A stretch of 64,000 nt of DNA from Ornithorhynchus anatinus (taxonomy: Eukaryota > Chordata > Mammalia > Monotremata > Ornithorhynchidae), in assembly GCF_004115215.2 (NCBI RefSeq), contig NC_041738.1, forward strand, positions 53,780,172 to 53,844,171, read 5' to 3'. Shown in pieces: positions 22,726 through 33,287 of this stretch (its first letter is position 1; every line of letters starts with the position of its first letter). The notes beneath the pieces were generated by a model. That model was not told the DNA's origin. It searched no databases and saw only the letters and a program-made list of their open reading frames with translations. Made by a program: the position numbers and the translations under genes.

Positions 22726-25700
22726 TCAGTTCTTGACTCTGTGGGCTCGGGCGCCTCGGGCCCCGCTTTCCGCTCTGAACTGATGGCTGGAAAGAGGCAA
22801 GGGGGATTCGGGTCAGACGGGTGGCCGGAGAGGGCGGTGGATGAACCCGCTCCCTTCCGCGCCCCATCCCCCTTACCGCGATTGCCACCGCCGCCCATTG
22901 TTCCACACCCGGCCGAAGGAGGGCAGCCAGCCCGCGTCCGTGCTGGAGCTGTGGTCAAAGTTGGCCCCCACCCGCCCCGGGGGAAGCTGCCTCACTTTCC
23001 GCTTCTCTTCTGCAACGAGACAGTCGTCTGGGGTTCGAGTGCCGACCGGGCGCGCGGCGCTGCGTACTTGGGCGAGAGCGCGACACGACGAGGGGCGGAT
23101 CGGAGAGCCTCCCCCTCCCTCCCTCAGCACGGCTTGATCGAGTCACTCACTCTCCCTGAGAAACTCCTCGTAGGACGGTCCAATTTCCCGTGAAGGTGCC
23201 GGGGCAGAGTCCTCGGCCTGCAGCCAGGGCGGCGTGGCCCCTGGGGGAAGAAGGGGTTGGGACCTCCATCATCCGAAGGGTAGAGTCTCAGGCTGGGGTG
23301 GGGGGGGGGGGAGCGCGGCGGCGGGACCGGGCCTTACCTGTGTGAACGTTGCCCCTCCCTGGAACATCCTGGTGGGGTGGAAAGAGTCCCGTCGGTCCAG
23401 CGGGCAGGAGGCCTCGACCAGGCCCACCCCCACTCCTGCCCCGCTCTTAGTGTGGGCGGAGCGTATGCCCTGACACGCCTTCCCTGCCCCCAAGGAGCTT
23501 AGAGTCTACACCTCTTCAGGCCGTGGCCCTCTCGCCTCTCCGTGCCGGGACGGCCTGCTCCCTTTACCTGGTGGCCGATAAAGGTCAGGGGCTGCGCCGC
23601 TTCCATCCAGTCGAGCTCCGGGGGGCTCAGCAGGGCCGGGGGTTGCTGTGCATTAGACGTCTGAGCCCCTTCCCTATAAGAGGAGAACCCAGGCCAGCCC
23701 GGGAGCTGCAGCCACCACCGAGCCACCGGGCCCCTCCGTCCCCTCCCCCCCTCTTACCTGTCCGGCCCAGGCCAGTCGCAGAGGGCGGAGCAGCCCTCTC
23801 CCGGGTCCAGGGCCCCCTGAGGCTGAGTTCGATTCAGGAAAGATCGGTATTCGAACGTAGGGTTTGCCGCCCGGCCCGGTCAGGGACCCGTCCCGGACCC
23901 CTCCCCGTCACCCCCAGCACCCCAGCCTGCCTCTTCCATTCCTCTCCCACACCCACGCACTGAAAGTCGAGCCAGGATGGTCAAGGGCGGTGGTCCCCCC
24001 AGTCTCCGTCTACCCGTGCCCCCCGGCCAAGGAACGTCAAGGAAAGGCCCTCCCGGCGCCGACGAGGACCAGACACTGTGGATACGGCTCCGGAGCTCCC
24101 GGGCAAAACAAACCTCTAACACGGACCGGACCACCTCCTGACGGCTCTGCTCCACTTGCCGGATCTGGGCTGCCATCTGGGTTTGGGGGAAGATATAGAA
24201 GTTGGGGGGGAGGGAGGGGTGGTCGGGCTCCAATTCAGGAGAACTGGAGACCCAGCCCCCTCACCGTACCCACCTCCTTGATCACTTCATCCTCCTTCTC
24301 CTCATAGGAGTCCAGGGCCTTGATCATGGACTTCTTGAACCTGGAAGACGAGAGGGGACGGGGAGGGTGGAGGCCGGGACACCATCCGTCCCAGAAACCG
24401 TCCCTGAACACCTCAGACCGACAGTTTTACTCTGGCCTATTCCGTAAGGCTTCCTGGCTCGGTCAGATTTTCACCAGGTACTTCTACCGTCAGTAAAACA
24501 CGGGGGTTCTGCGAGCCACCTCAAAGCACTCTAACAACCTGCCGCAGCAGTAGCCGTCTACAACTATAATGCCTGTGGGTGGCCATTCAACTGTATTTAC
24601 TGAGCACTTACTGGGTGCAGAGCACTGTACTAAGCGCTTGGGAAAGTACAATACAAAAATAAACATAAGGGACCGAAAGGCCTCACAAACAGCCGCGTGG
24701 CCTAATGGAAAGAGCGTGGGCCGCAGTTTCCTCAACTGTCAAACAGGGATTACGTCCTACTCCCTCCTACTTTGTCCCTGTTCCACATGGGGTTCACAGT
24801 CCGTGTCCAATCTGATAAATTTTGTAGCCATAATAATGATGATATTTGTTAAGCGCTTACTATGAGAGGCTGGGGTAGATACAAGGTGATGAGGTTGTCC
24901 CACGTGGGGCTCACAGACTAAATCCCCATTTTACAGCTGAGGGAACTGAGGCCCTGAGAAGGGAAGTGACTTGCCCGAAGTCACACAGCTGGTAAGTGGC
25001 GGAACGGGCATTAGAACCCGCGACCTCTGACTTCCAAGCCCGGGTTCTTGGCACTGAGCCACGCTGCTTCTCAACCCCTGTGCTTAGAACAGTGCTTGGC
25101 ACATTGGAAGAGCTCCGGATACAAAACAGAGAGACAAAACAAAACAAAAGAGACAGTTACAGGTTGGAGGAGGAAGAGGATGAGGCCTTCCTTCAATGGA
25201 GTTGCCTCCTAGAAGATCCTGGAGGCCGGGGATAGCGTCTGCTTAGGCTACTGTACCTTCCCAACAGCTCAGGACAGAGCTCCGCACAAATTAAGTGGTC
25301 GATAAATACTGACACGTATTTATCTACAAATTCCGTTACACTGGACTCTCCCCTGCGCTCCGCCCACGCTAAGCGCCCGATGGATACGACGGCGTCCACC
25401 GCGTCCTGTAACCGCCGGCACGCCCCTTCCCCCAACTGACCGCGCGTAGTCCTGCGGGGAGACGATGAATTTCTCCTTCAGCTGGGCTTCCGCCTTGTTC
25501 TCCCACCAGAACTTGTTGGTGGCTTTCTTGTGCTCGGGGCTGAGGGAGAAGAGGACACGATCAGGGAGATCTGCGCGACGATGCCCGGGCCCGGGGCGAC
25601 GGGAAACGACCCCCCTGCCCACGTGAGGGGGTTGTCACGCCACCCCGGGGGGACCTGCCCCCTCTAGACTGCTAGGGAAGCAGCGTGGCTCAGTGGAAAG

Positions 25701-27205
25701 AGCCCGGGCTCGGGAGCCAGAGGTCATGGGTTCGACTCCCGGCTCTGCCACTTGTCAGCTGCGGGACCGTGGGCAGGTCCCTTCACTTCTCTGGGCCTCA
25801 GTGACCTCATCTGTGAAATGGGAATTGCGACTGTGCGCCCCACGTGGGACGACCTGATTCCCCTGTGTCCACCCCAGCGCTTAGAGCAGTGTTCTGCACA
25901 TAGTAAGCGCTTAACAAATACCAACATTATCATTATTAATATCGATTCTATTTGGTTGCCATCGGTTTTTACGAGATGTTCTTCCCCTCGATTCTATTTA
26001 CTGCCATTGTTCCGTCTCCCCCCGATCAGACCGTGAGCCCGTCAAACGGCAGGGACCGTCTCTATCTGTTGCCGACTTGTTCATTCCAAGCGCTTAAGTG
26101 CAGTGCTCTGCACATAGTAAGGGCTCGATAAATACTATTGAATGAATGAATGAATATTATTAATAGTAGTAAGCGCTTCGAACGGACAACGGGGCAACAG
26201 AGAGAGCCAATCCCCGCCCGACGACGGGCTCACATCGAGAAGCGACAGACAACGGAACAGAAGGAGGCGGCGGGCATCCATGCCGTTAAGATCGATAGAA
26301 TAATAGATATCTGTATAGCCCTCGGTGATAAAATAGAGTAATCTATCCGGATATGGCTCAGTGGAAAGAGCCCGGGTTTGGGAGTCGGAGGTCATGGGTT
26401 CGATTCCCGGCTCCGCCCCTTGTCCGCTGGGTGACCGTGGGCGAGTCCCTTCACTTCTCTGGGCCTCAGTGACCTCATCTGGAAAATGGGCCTCACGGGG
26501 GACGACCCGATGAGCCCGGATCTCCCCCGGCGCTCAGCGCAGTGCTCTGCACAGAGTGAGCGCTTAACCGATACCAAGATGATGGAGGAGAAGTGCCGCG
26601 GGGAGGGGAAGGGAGGGCCGAGGCGGAGGGGGGGAGGTGTGGGCAGGGCTCGGCAGAGGGGAAGGGAGCGAGTTGGAGGAGGCGAGGGGCCCGGGCTGGG
26701 GGGTGGCGGGTCGTGGGTTCGAATCCCGCGCCGCTTGTCCGCTGGGAGCGTCGGCGACCTCCTCCGGACAAGGGGGGGGTGGCGGGGGGGGGCGGGCCGC
26801 GCGGTCACCTGGCCAGGTGCTGGAGGAGTCCGGCGTGCGGCACGGCCAGGGCCCCGTGGGCGACGTGGCGAGGCACCTCGCAGGCGCAGCACGGGCACCA
26901 GCAGCGCCGCTCCCGCTCCTCGCCCGACGGGCGCTCCACGCGGGCCGCACGGATGGCCTTGCGCGCCGCTTCCACCTGGGCAGGGGCAGGGGCAGGGGCA
27001 GGGGCAGGGGCAGGGGCTCAGGACCGGCCGGGACCGGACCCCCGCCCCGCCCCGCCCCGGCCCCCGTCCCGCCCCCGCCCCGCACCTGGGGCAGCAGCCG
27101 CGCCAGGGCCAGCTGCAGCTGCCGCCGGTGCTTGCGGCTGTAGACGTGTCCGCGGCCGGTGAAGAAGCTCTGGCGGCACAGCGCGCAGCGCCGGCCCGGC
27201 GCCAT
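22726..27205 (-). CDS. CENATAC: Minor-spliceosome zinc-finger protein CENATAC (CCDC84)
   Basis: Needed for splicing of AT-AC minor introns and hence for chromosome segregation in humans. Minus-strand exons: 27086-27205, 26809-26975, 25441-25539, 24274-24340, 24114-24176, 23758-23822, 23568-23673, 23338-23368, 23151-23240, 22877-23009, 22726-22786. They total 1002 bases, or 333 residues (human 332). A first zinc finger has Cys7, Cys10, His20 and His26 ([18 protein letters not shown]). A second Cys-rich site, [10 protein letters not shown], lies near residue 65, with His77 and His80. Then come [18 protein letters not shown], a charged coiled-coil-like segment from exons 4-5, [15 protein letters not shown], and the conserved C-terminal block [25 protein letters not shown]. 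Exon 8 is only 31 bases. The middle exons are the least conserved. Confidence 0.96.
24575..25330. repeat. SINE and L2 copies in CENATAC intron 3
   Basis: Reverse L2 tail 24580-24665, Mon-1 plus fragments 24695-24835, full reverse Mon-1 24835-25075, tail fragment 25080-25120, and a weak L2 tail at about 25240-25330. Confidence 0.75.
25673..26740. repeat. SINE and L2 copies in CENATAC intron 2
   Basis: Full plus Mon-1 at 25673-25940, L2 3' end (plus) 25940-26150, reversed L2 segment 26155-26345, plus Mon-1 26350-26582. A GC-drifted plus SINE relic at about 26690-26770 still has GGGTTCGAATCCCG. Confidence 0.8.
26978..27017. repeat. (GGGGCA)n hexamer tract in CENATAC intron 1
   Basis: Six or so tandem GGGGCA units on the plus strand. 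On the gene strand they read as CCCCTG repeats that end in the exon 2 acceptor CAG, so they serve as its pyrimidine tract. The intron is only 110 bases. Confidence 0.85.
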
Positions 27206-27375
27206 CGTTCCCCCCCCCCTCCCGCAGCGCCCCCTGCCGTCCCGCGTCCCCACGCCCCGCGTCGCCAAGGCCTACGTCACCACGCCTTGCGTCCTCTGGG
27301 CCCAGGGGCGGGGCTGACGGGATCCACTGCGCCTGCGCCACTGGCCGGCCCGCTGGGGGCGGGGGGAGGACGGGG
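27206..27375 (-). promoter_or_regulatory. CENATAC: CENATAC promoter region
   Basis: CpG-containing, GC-rich DNA directly upstream of the CENATAC ATG, with GGGGCGGGGC Sp1-type boxes near 27305-27315 and 27357. No TATA box is evident. Repeats and the CT-rich tract begin right after. Confidence 0.55.
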
Positions 27376-27399
27376 GTCGTCTGTGTGCATGCGCGGGCT

Positions 27400-27610
27400 C
27401 CTCTCTCCCCCTCTCTCCCCCTCTCTCCCCCTCTCTCTCCCTCTCTCTCCCTCTCTCTCCCTCTCTCTCCCTCTCTCTCCCTCTCTCTCCCTCTCTCTCC
27501 CTCTCTCTCCCTCCCTCTCCCTCCCTCTCCCTCCCTCTCCCTCCCTCTCCCCCCCTCCCTCTCCCCTCCCTCCCCCTCTTTCTCCCTTCCTCCCTCCCTC
27601 CCTCTCTTTA
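27400..27610. repeat. CT-rich simple repeat, (CCCTCTCT)n
   Basis: About 200 bases of CCCTCTCTC-type units shading into CCCTCCCTC. The purine/pyrimidine strand asymmetry is complete. Open frames on both strands here are artefacts. Confidence 0.95.
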
Positions 27611-30600
27611 ATCCATTCATTCGTGTAGTATTGAGTGCCCACTGTGTACAGAGCACTGGACCACGCGCTTGGATTGGCCAGTTCCCTGCCCAATCCCTGC
27701 CCAACGACGGGCTCAGGGCCTGAAAGGGGGAGACAGACAACAACACAAGTAGTCAGGTGTCAATACCATCAAAACCCCCCTCCCTCTCTCCCCCCTCCCT
27801 TCCCACCCCTTTCTCCTCCTCCCTCTCTCCCCCCACCTCCCCTTCTCTTTTTTGATGATGGTATTCATTAAGCCCTTACTAAGTGCCAAGCCCTGTTCTA
27901 AGCACTAGGGTGGATACAAGGTCGTCAGGTTGTCCCACGCGGGGCTCACAGTCTTAATCCCCATTTTACAGATGAGGTGACTGAGGTTCACAGAAGTTAA
28001 GTGACTTGCCCAAAGTCACACAGCTTTAAATATACGGTATTTTGTTAAGCGTTTACTATGTGCCAGCCACTGTACTGGGCATGAGAAGCAGCGTGGCTCA
28101 GGGCAAGAGCCCGGGCTTGGGAATCAGAGGTCATGGGTTCTAATACCGGCTCTGCCACTTGTCAGCTGTGTGACTTTGGGCAAGTCACTTAGCTTCTCTA
28201 GTGCCTCAGTTCCCTCATCTGTAAAATGGAGATGAATGCATGAACCCCACTGACCTCAGTTTACCTGGCTGGGGTATTTATTGAGTGCTTACTGTGTGCA
28301 GAGCACTGTCCTAAGCGCTTGGGAGAGCACAACGTAAGTACAGGAGGGAGAGATGTAACCTAACAAGGAACAAGTTGGGCTGATGTTGGGGGCCGCTTGG
28401 GACCAGAGAATCTGTGCACTGTGACCGTCTAGCAGTGGTATCTATTGAGCGCTTACTTTGTGCAGAGCACAGTCCCAAGTACAAAAAAGCAAAGTCGGTA
28501 GACGTGTTCCTTCTCAAAGACGAATTTACCAGGGAGACAGACATTAGAAGCTATTCTAAAAATTGAGGGAAGCGCCCACTTCTCCAAAGGCAGTGACTTA
28601 ACATCTTGAGATGCTTTTGTATGTATCTTAAAATTACATGTGATAAATGATTTACCTAGATTAATTTATATTATAATCATCCCCTTTAGACTGTAAGCTT
28701 GTTGGGGAATGTCTGCCAATTCTTTTATATTATATAGTGCTGTATATCTAGTGAGCCCTCAAATACCAGTGATGTTTGGAACATGACACTCAAATCCTTT
28801 CTTATGAGATGGGAAGAACATTTGGGGAGACTGGAAGGGGTGACTTTCCTTTCTGGAGGGGGGCGGCCCTGAGGGTATCCATACTAAACCCCTCTTTTCC
28901 CCTTCTCCCACTCTCTTCTGCCTTGCCTGACTTGCTTTCTCCCCCCCTCCCAGCCCCACAGCACTTATGCACATAGCTGTAACTTACTTGTATTGATGTC
29001 TGGCCCAACCCCCCCCCCCCCAAAAGCTCATTGTGGGCAGGGAATGTGTCATTCATTCAATAGTATTTATTGAGCGCTTACTATGTGCAGAGCACTGTAC
29101 TAAGCGCTTGGGATGAACAAGTCGGCAACAGATAGAGACAGTCCCTGCCGTTTGACCGGCTTACAGTCTAATCGGGGGAGACGGACAGACAAGAACAATG
29201 GCACTAAACAGCGTCAAGGGGAAGAACATCTCGTAAAAACAATGGCAACTAAATAGAATCAAGGCGATGTACAATTCATTAACAAAAAAATATGGAACGC
29301 TTCACGAATTTTTACTCTCCCAAGTGCTTAGTCCAGTGCTCTGTGAACAGTAAGCGCTCAATAAATAAGATTGAAAGAATGAATCAGGCTTAACTTGCAG
29401 TTTACTGAATACTAAAGTGTCTCTCTGAGTCCTTTTCTCATGTGGGTGAGCGGTCTGTGGTGAACCCAGAAAATCAGTGGAGAGAGGTGTGAATATGGAA
29501 ATGACTTCCAGTGAAGAGATGTCAATCTTTGATACTTATTGAGCACTTCCTGGGTACCAAGTGCCTGGGAGAGTACACAGAGTTAGTCATAATCCCTTCC
29601 CTCAAAGAGATTACTGCCTAATGGGGGCAAAGGGAATGAGAAGCACTGTGGTCTAGTGGCTAGAGCACGGGCTTGGACGTCAGAAAGTTTTAAGCCGGGC
29701 TCTACCGCTTGTCTGCTGTGTGACCTTGGGCAAGTAAGTGGCTTAGTGGAAAGAGCACGGGTTTGGAAGTCAGAGGTCGTGAGTTCTAATCCTGGCTCCA
29801 TCACTTGTCTGCTGTGTCTGCTTGCTTGGGCAAGTCACTTAACTTCTCCGTGCCTCAGTTACTTTGTCTGTAAAATGGGGATTAAGACTATGAGCCCCAC
29901 GTGGAACAACTCGATTACCTTGTATCTAACCCAGCGCTTAGAAGAGTGCTCGGCACATAGTAAGAGCTTAACAAATACTGTCATTATTACTTAACTTCCC
30001 TTTGCCTCCAACCCGATTTGCTTGTATCCAACCCAGCACTTAGTACAGTGCCCGGCACATAGTAAGTGCTTAACAAATATGATGATGATGATGAGCCTCT
30101 GTGCCTGTTATCTGTAAAATGGGGACTAAGACTGTGTGAGCCCCATGTCATATGCCTCCGGGGTCACATGCTCAGCCACTCTGGAGGCTGAGTCCTCTAG
30201 ATTAGGAAAATGTGGAGAAGAGTAGCCTGGAGGCCTGGCCCCAACTGGGTCCTTCCTCCCTCCTCCCAACCCAGGTGGATCAATTAATCGTTTATTGAGC
30301 CCTTGCTGGGTGCAGAGCACTGTACTAAACACTTGGGGGACTACAACATAAGAGTTGGCAGAAATGTTCCCTACCAGCGAGGAATTTACAGTCTAGAGTG
30401 GGATACTTTGGGGCAAGATGGTGGGGCGGAATTGCAGGATAAAGCATGCAAACCTGGCCTCCAGGAGAGGCAGAACGCCAGAACCATTGCTCTAGACTGT
30501 AAGCTCGTCGGGGACAGGGAATGTGTCTGTTTTGTTCTTATATCGTACTCTCCCAAGCACTTAATAATAATAATAATGTTGGTGTTTGTTAAGCGCTTAC

Positions 30601-30925
30601 TATGTGCAGAGCACTGTTCTAAGCACTGGGGGAGATACAGGGTAAATCAGGTTGTCCCACGTGAGGCTCACAGTTAATCCCCATTTTACAGATGAGGTAA
30701 CCGAGGCACAGAGAAGTTAAGTGACTTGTCCACAGTCACACAGCTGACAAGTGGCAGATCTGGGATTCAAACCCGTGACCTCTGACTCCCAAGCCCAGGC
30801 TCTTCCCACTGAGCCACGCTGTTTCCCTAGTACAGTACTTTCACTTAGTTCAGCGCTCTGCACAAAGTAAGCGCTCAGTAAATACGCTTGAATGAATCTA
30901 CCACTGACCCTCCTCTCTCTTCCTC
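27611..30925. repeat. Repeat-rich gap upstream of CENATAC
   Basis: L2 tails: reverse 27611-27765, 28260-28345, 28430-28555, 29050-29275 and 30285-30410; plus 28680-28775, 29300-29390 and 30490-30565. Mon-1: reverse 27850-28030, plus 28082-28250, plus 29636-29730, plus 29728-30100 (two tails), reverse 30565-30830. Unique stretches with no recognisable exon: about 28560-28680, 28775-28990, 29390-29535, 30125-30280 and 30415-30490. Confidence 0.75.
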
Positions 30926-30927
30926 AG

Positions 30928-31474
30928 AGTCTGGCGCTCCCTTCCCGCTGCCCCGGAAGGAGGTGACCGGTGGAACTGGGAAGACGAGGCCCACCCCCAA
31001 GCCTCTGTGCTCTGGCCCGAGTTATCTGATGATGCATCCCAGCTCCAGACTGGCCTCCACCACGGGGACACTATCCCCATAGGGTGGCACCAGCCCCTTG
31101 GACCCACACCTATGGGAGGCCCAGAAGCCCACCCCTCCAGCCACCTCCCGGGCCAGCCCTTTGTCCGGCCCTGGTCGCCCCCCGCATATCCCGCCGCTCT
31201 CCGCCTACGAGGCTGAAGCTGCGGTGGGTTCTCCAAAGCCTCGGTCACCACGGTCCGGCAGCCAGTTGCCCCCAAGCCCCATCCTGCTGCTGCCCCTCCA
31301 TTTGCGTATGGCATCCAGGTGATGCCTGATGCCGGTGGAGCCAGAAGCTGGATCTCCTTACGTCCCGAGAACATCGAGAACAGCTGCTTCCGCCTCCCCT
31401 CCTGCCTGCAGAACCTGGATCCCGATTCCTTCACCGTGCGGCCTCTTCCCCCAAAGGGAGCAGTACCCCCCTAG
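30928..31474 (+). CDS. Unrecognised Pro-rich terminal exon, open except for one in-frame TGA
   Basis: I do not recognise this gene. A good acceptor (CTCTCTCTTCCTCAG) ends at 30927. One frame then runs from 30929 to a TAG at 31472-31474, 182 codons, broken only by TGA at 31214-31216. The sequence is Pro-rich, contains ELSDDASQLQ, FAYGIQVMPDAGG and NLDPDSFTVRPLPPKG, and lacks repeats. It is followed by repeat-poor sequence with AATAAA at 32085-32090, so it looks like a last coding exon plus 3'UTR. No upstream exon could be identified. Human has no gene I can name between FOXR1 and CENATAC on this strand. It could be a lineage-retained gene, a decaying gene, or a long non-coding RNA with a chance open frame. 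The stop could also be an assembly error. Confidence 0.35.
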
Positions 31475-32110
31475 TTGAGCCTTGGCAGGCAGACACTAGC
31501 CAGCAGTAACCAACTTCCTTACGACTACCTGCTACCAGCGCTTAGAACAGTGCTCTGCACTTAGTAAGCGCTTAACAAATACCAAAATTATTATTACAGG
31601 GTAACTTGCCCCTTTCCCTCTGGGTCCTACCAGGACAAATGAGCGGTGGGGTGACTCAGTTTCCCTCAGCCTCCTGCTGGATGGGAGGTTCCACCAGGAC
31701 TGGGGAGCGACCAGAAGTCCTGAGCCTTCAGCCTACAGGGAGCCATCCACTGGACCCCACTCCCAGCGACCCCTGATTCCCCCTGCCCCCACCTCCAGCC
31801 CGCCCGGCCCCCCGTCCACACCAGACTTCACCGAGCCTTGGTCTCCGGAGGGAAGCTAAACTGCCCTGGACCCCGCCCCGGGTGCGGAGGGGAGGATTCA
31901 TTCGTTCAATCCTATTTATTGAGCGCTTACTGTGTGCAGAGCACTGTACTAATCACTTGGGAGGTACGATTCAGCAACAAATAGGGACAATCCCTGCCCA
32001 CAAGGGGAGGAAAACCACTCTGCTGGAGGTGGGGGATGGATGCTGTTCTAGGCTTTAAATGGTCCCAGCTGTGCCGGCAGGCCCAATAAAGTTCTGCTGC
32101 TCCGAGTCCA
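31475..32110 (+). other. Probable 3'UTR of the unrecognised plus-strand transcript, with poly(A) signal
   Basis: Mostly unique sequence ending at CCCAATAAAGTTCTGCTGC (AATAAA 32085-32090). A Mon-1 tail (about 31535-31600) and an L2 fragment (about 31893-32005) are embedded. This AATAAA is not part of an L2 tail, unlike most others in the window. Confidence 0.5.
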
Positions 32111-32111
32111 A

Positions 32112-33175
32112 CTCCGTTCTCTGTGGCTTAGTGGAAAGAGCCCGGGCTTGGGAGTCGGAGGATGTGGGTTCTAATCCCCACTCCGCCACTTGTCTGCTGC
32201 GTGGCCCTGGGCAAGCTGATTAACTTCTCTGTGCCTCAGTTGTCTCATCTGTAAAATGGGGACTAAGACTATGAGCCCCACTTGGGACAAGCTGATTACC
32301 TTGTATCTACCCCAATGCTTAGAACAGTGCTTGGTCATAGTAAGCACTTAACAAGTACCCTAATTACTATCGTTATTATTCTCCCATGTGGGCGGGCAGG
32401 GCCTATCCTGCTCTGTGCCCAGACACTGGGGTGTTGGAGCCAGAACCTTGCCCACTCTGCTGTGATGGCACCTCCCCCAGGGCGGACCCCTGACTGAACC
32501 CCTTCCCTCAAACCCTGCTTCTCTTGCTTCGGTAGGAGCTCCCCCTAACCGCACCTGCTTCCCATATCCGTCCCGCCTCCCCAAAGCCCCTCCACCCTCC
32601 AGGTGTCGTCCCCCTCACCCGCCCCCTCTCCCCTTCTCCTTTCTGGGATCCCTAGCACGGGCTTAGCTTTGGTGGATCTATCCTAGGTGGATAGAGTATG
32701 GGCCTGGGAGTAAAAATCTTGGGTTCTAATCCTGCCTTTAGCACTTGTCTGCGGTGTGACCTTGGACAAGTCACTTTGCTGTGCCTCAGTTACCTCATCT
32801 GTAAGACGAGGACTGAGACTGCGAGGCCCATGGGGGACAGGGACTGTGTCCAACTTGATTTGCTTTATCCACCCCACTGTTTAGTACAGTTCCTGGCCTC
32901 CAGTAAGCACTTAATACCTCAATTATTTTTAATATTCCTCTAGGTCTTCTTGCCCTTCCCCTATCACAACTCTCCCTCCTCCTCGACAGGAACTCTGCTC
33001 TCTCCATCCCGGCCCCACGGCCCATTCTATCAGGGGTATTTACTGAGCACAGACTGTGTGCCGCACACTAGAGCCAGAACCGTCATGTCTGCAGTCTTCG
33101 GCTTTACGCCTGGGTCAGAGAGTAGGGGTTGGGCCAGGAGTCGGGTCCCCAAATACAGAACAGACTCTCACTCCA
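32112..33175. repeat. Two plus-strand Mon-1 SINEs and unique spacer 3' of FOXR1
   Basis: Mon-1 at 32112-32385 and 32682-32935, and a short L2 scrap near 33035-33070. Unique sequence at 32386-32680 and 32936-33175 shows no exon I can support. Confidence 0.7.
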
Positions 33176-33192
33176 CCAAGCCAGCGACAAAC

Positions 33193-33198
33193 TTTAAT
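33193..33198 (-). terminator. FOXR1: Probable poly(A) signal of FOXR1
   Basis: ATTAAA on the minus strand, about 90 bases after the stop, giving a short 3'UTR. Confidence 0.55.
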
Positions 33199-33287
33199 GG
33201 GGGTGGGCAAGGGGAGAAGGTTGGCGATGGTCAGGACGGGGCAGGAGGGAGGAGAAACAGGCTCCTCCGGCAACATCCCTTGCTGAA

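Noticed and set aside
25673-25940. tRNA gene, because box A and box B motifs are present
   Set aside because: The same motifs recur dozens of times in Mon-1 copies with a common non-tRNA body. No cloverleaf was found; these are SINE promoters.
27277-27746. Arg/Glu/Gly-rich reverse frames next to CENATAC
   Set aside because: They come from the (CCCTCTCT)n tract.
31214-31216. Selenocysteine reading of the in-frame TGA
   Set aside because: I saw no SECIS-like structure downstream and the protein is not recognised. An ordinary stop or an assembly error is simpler.
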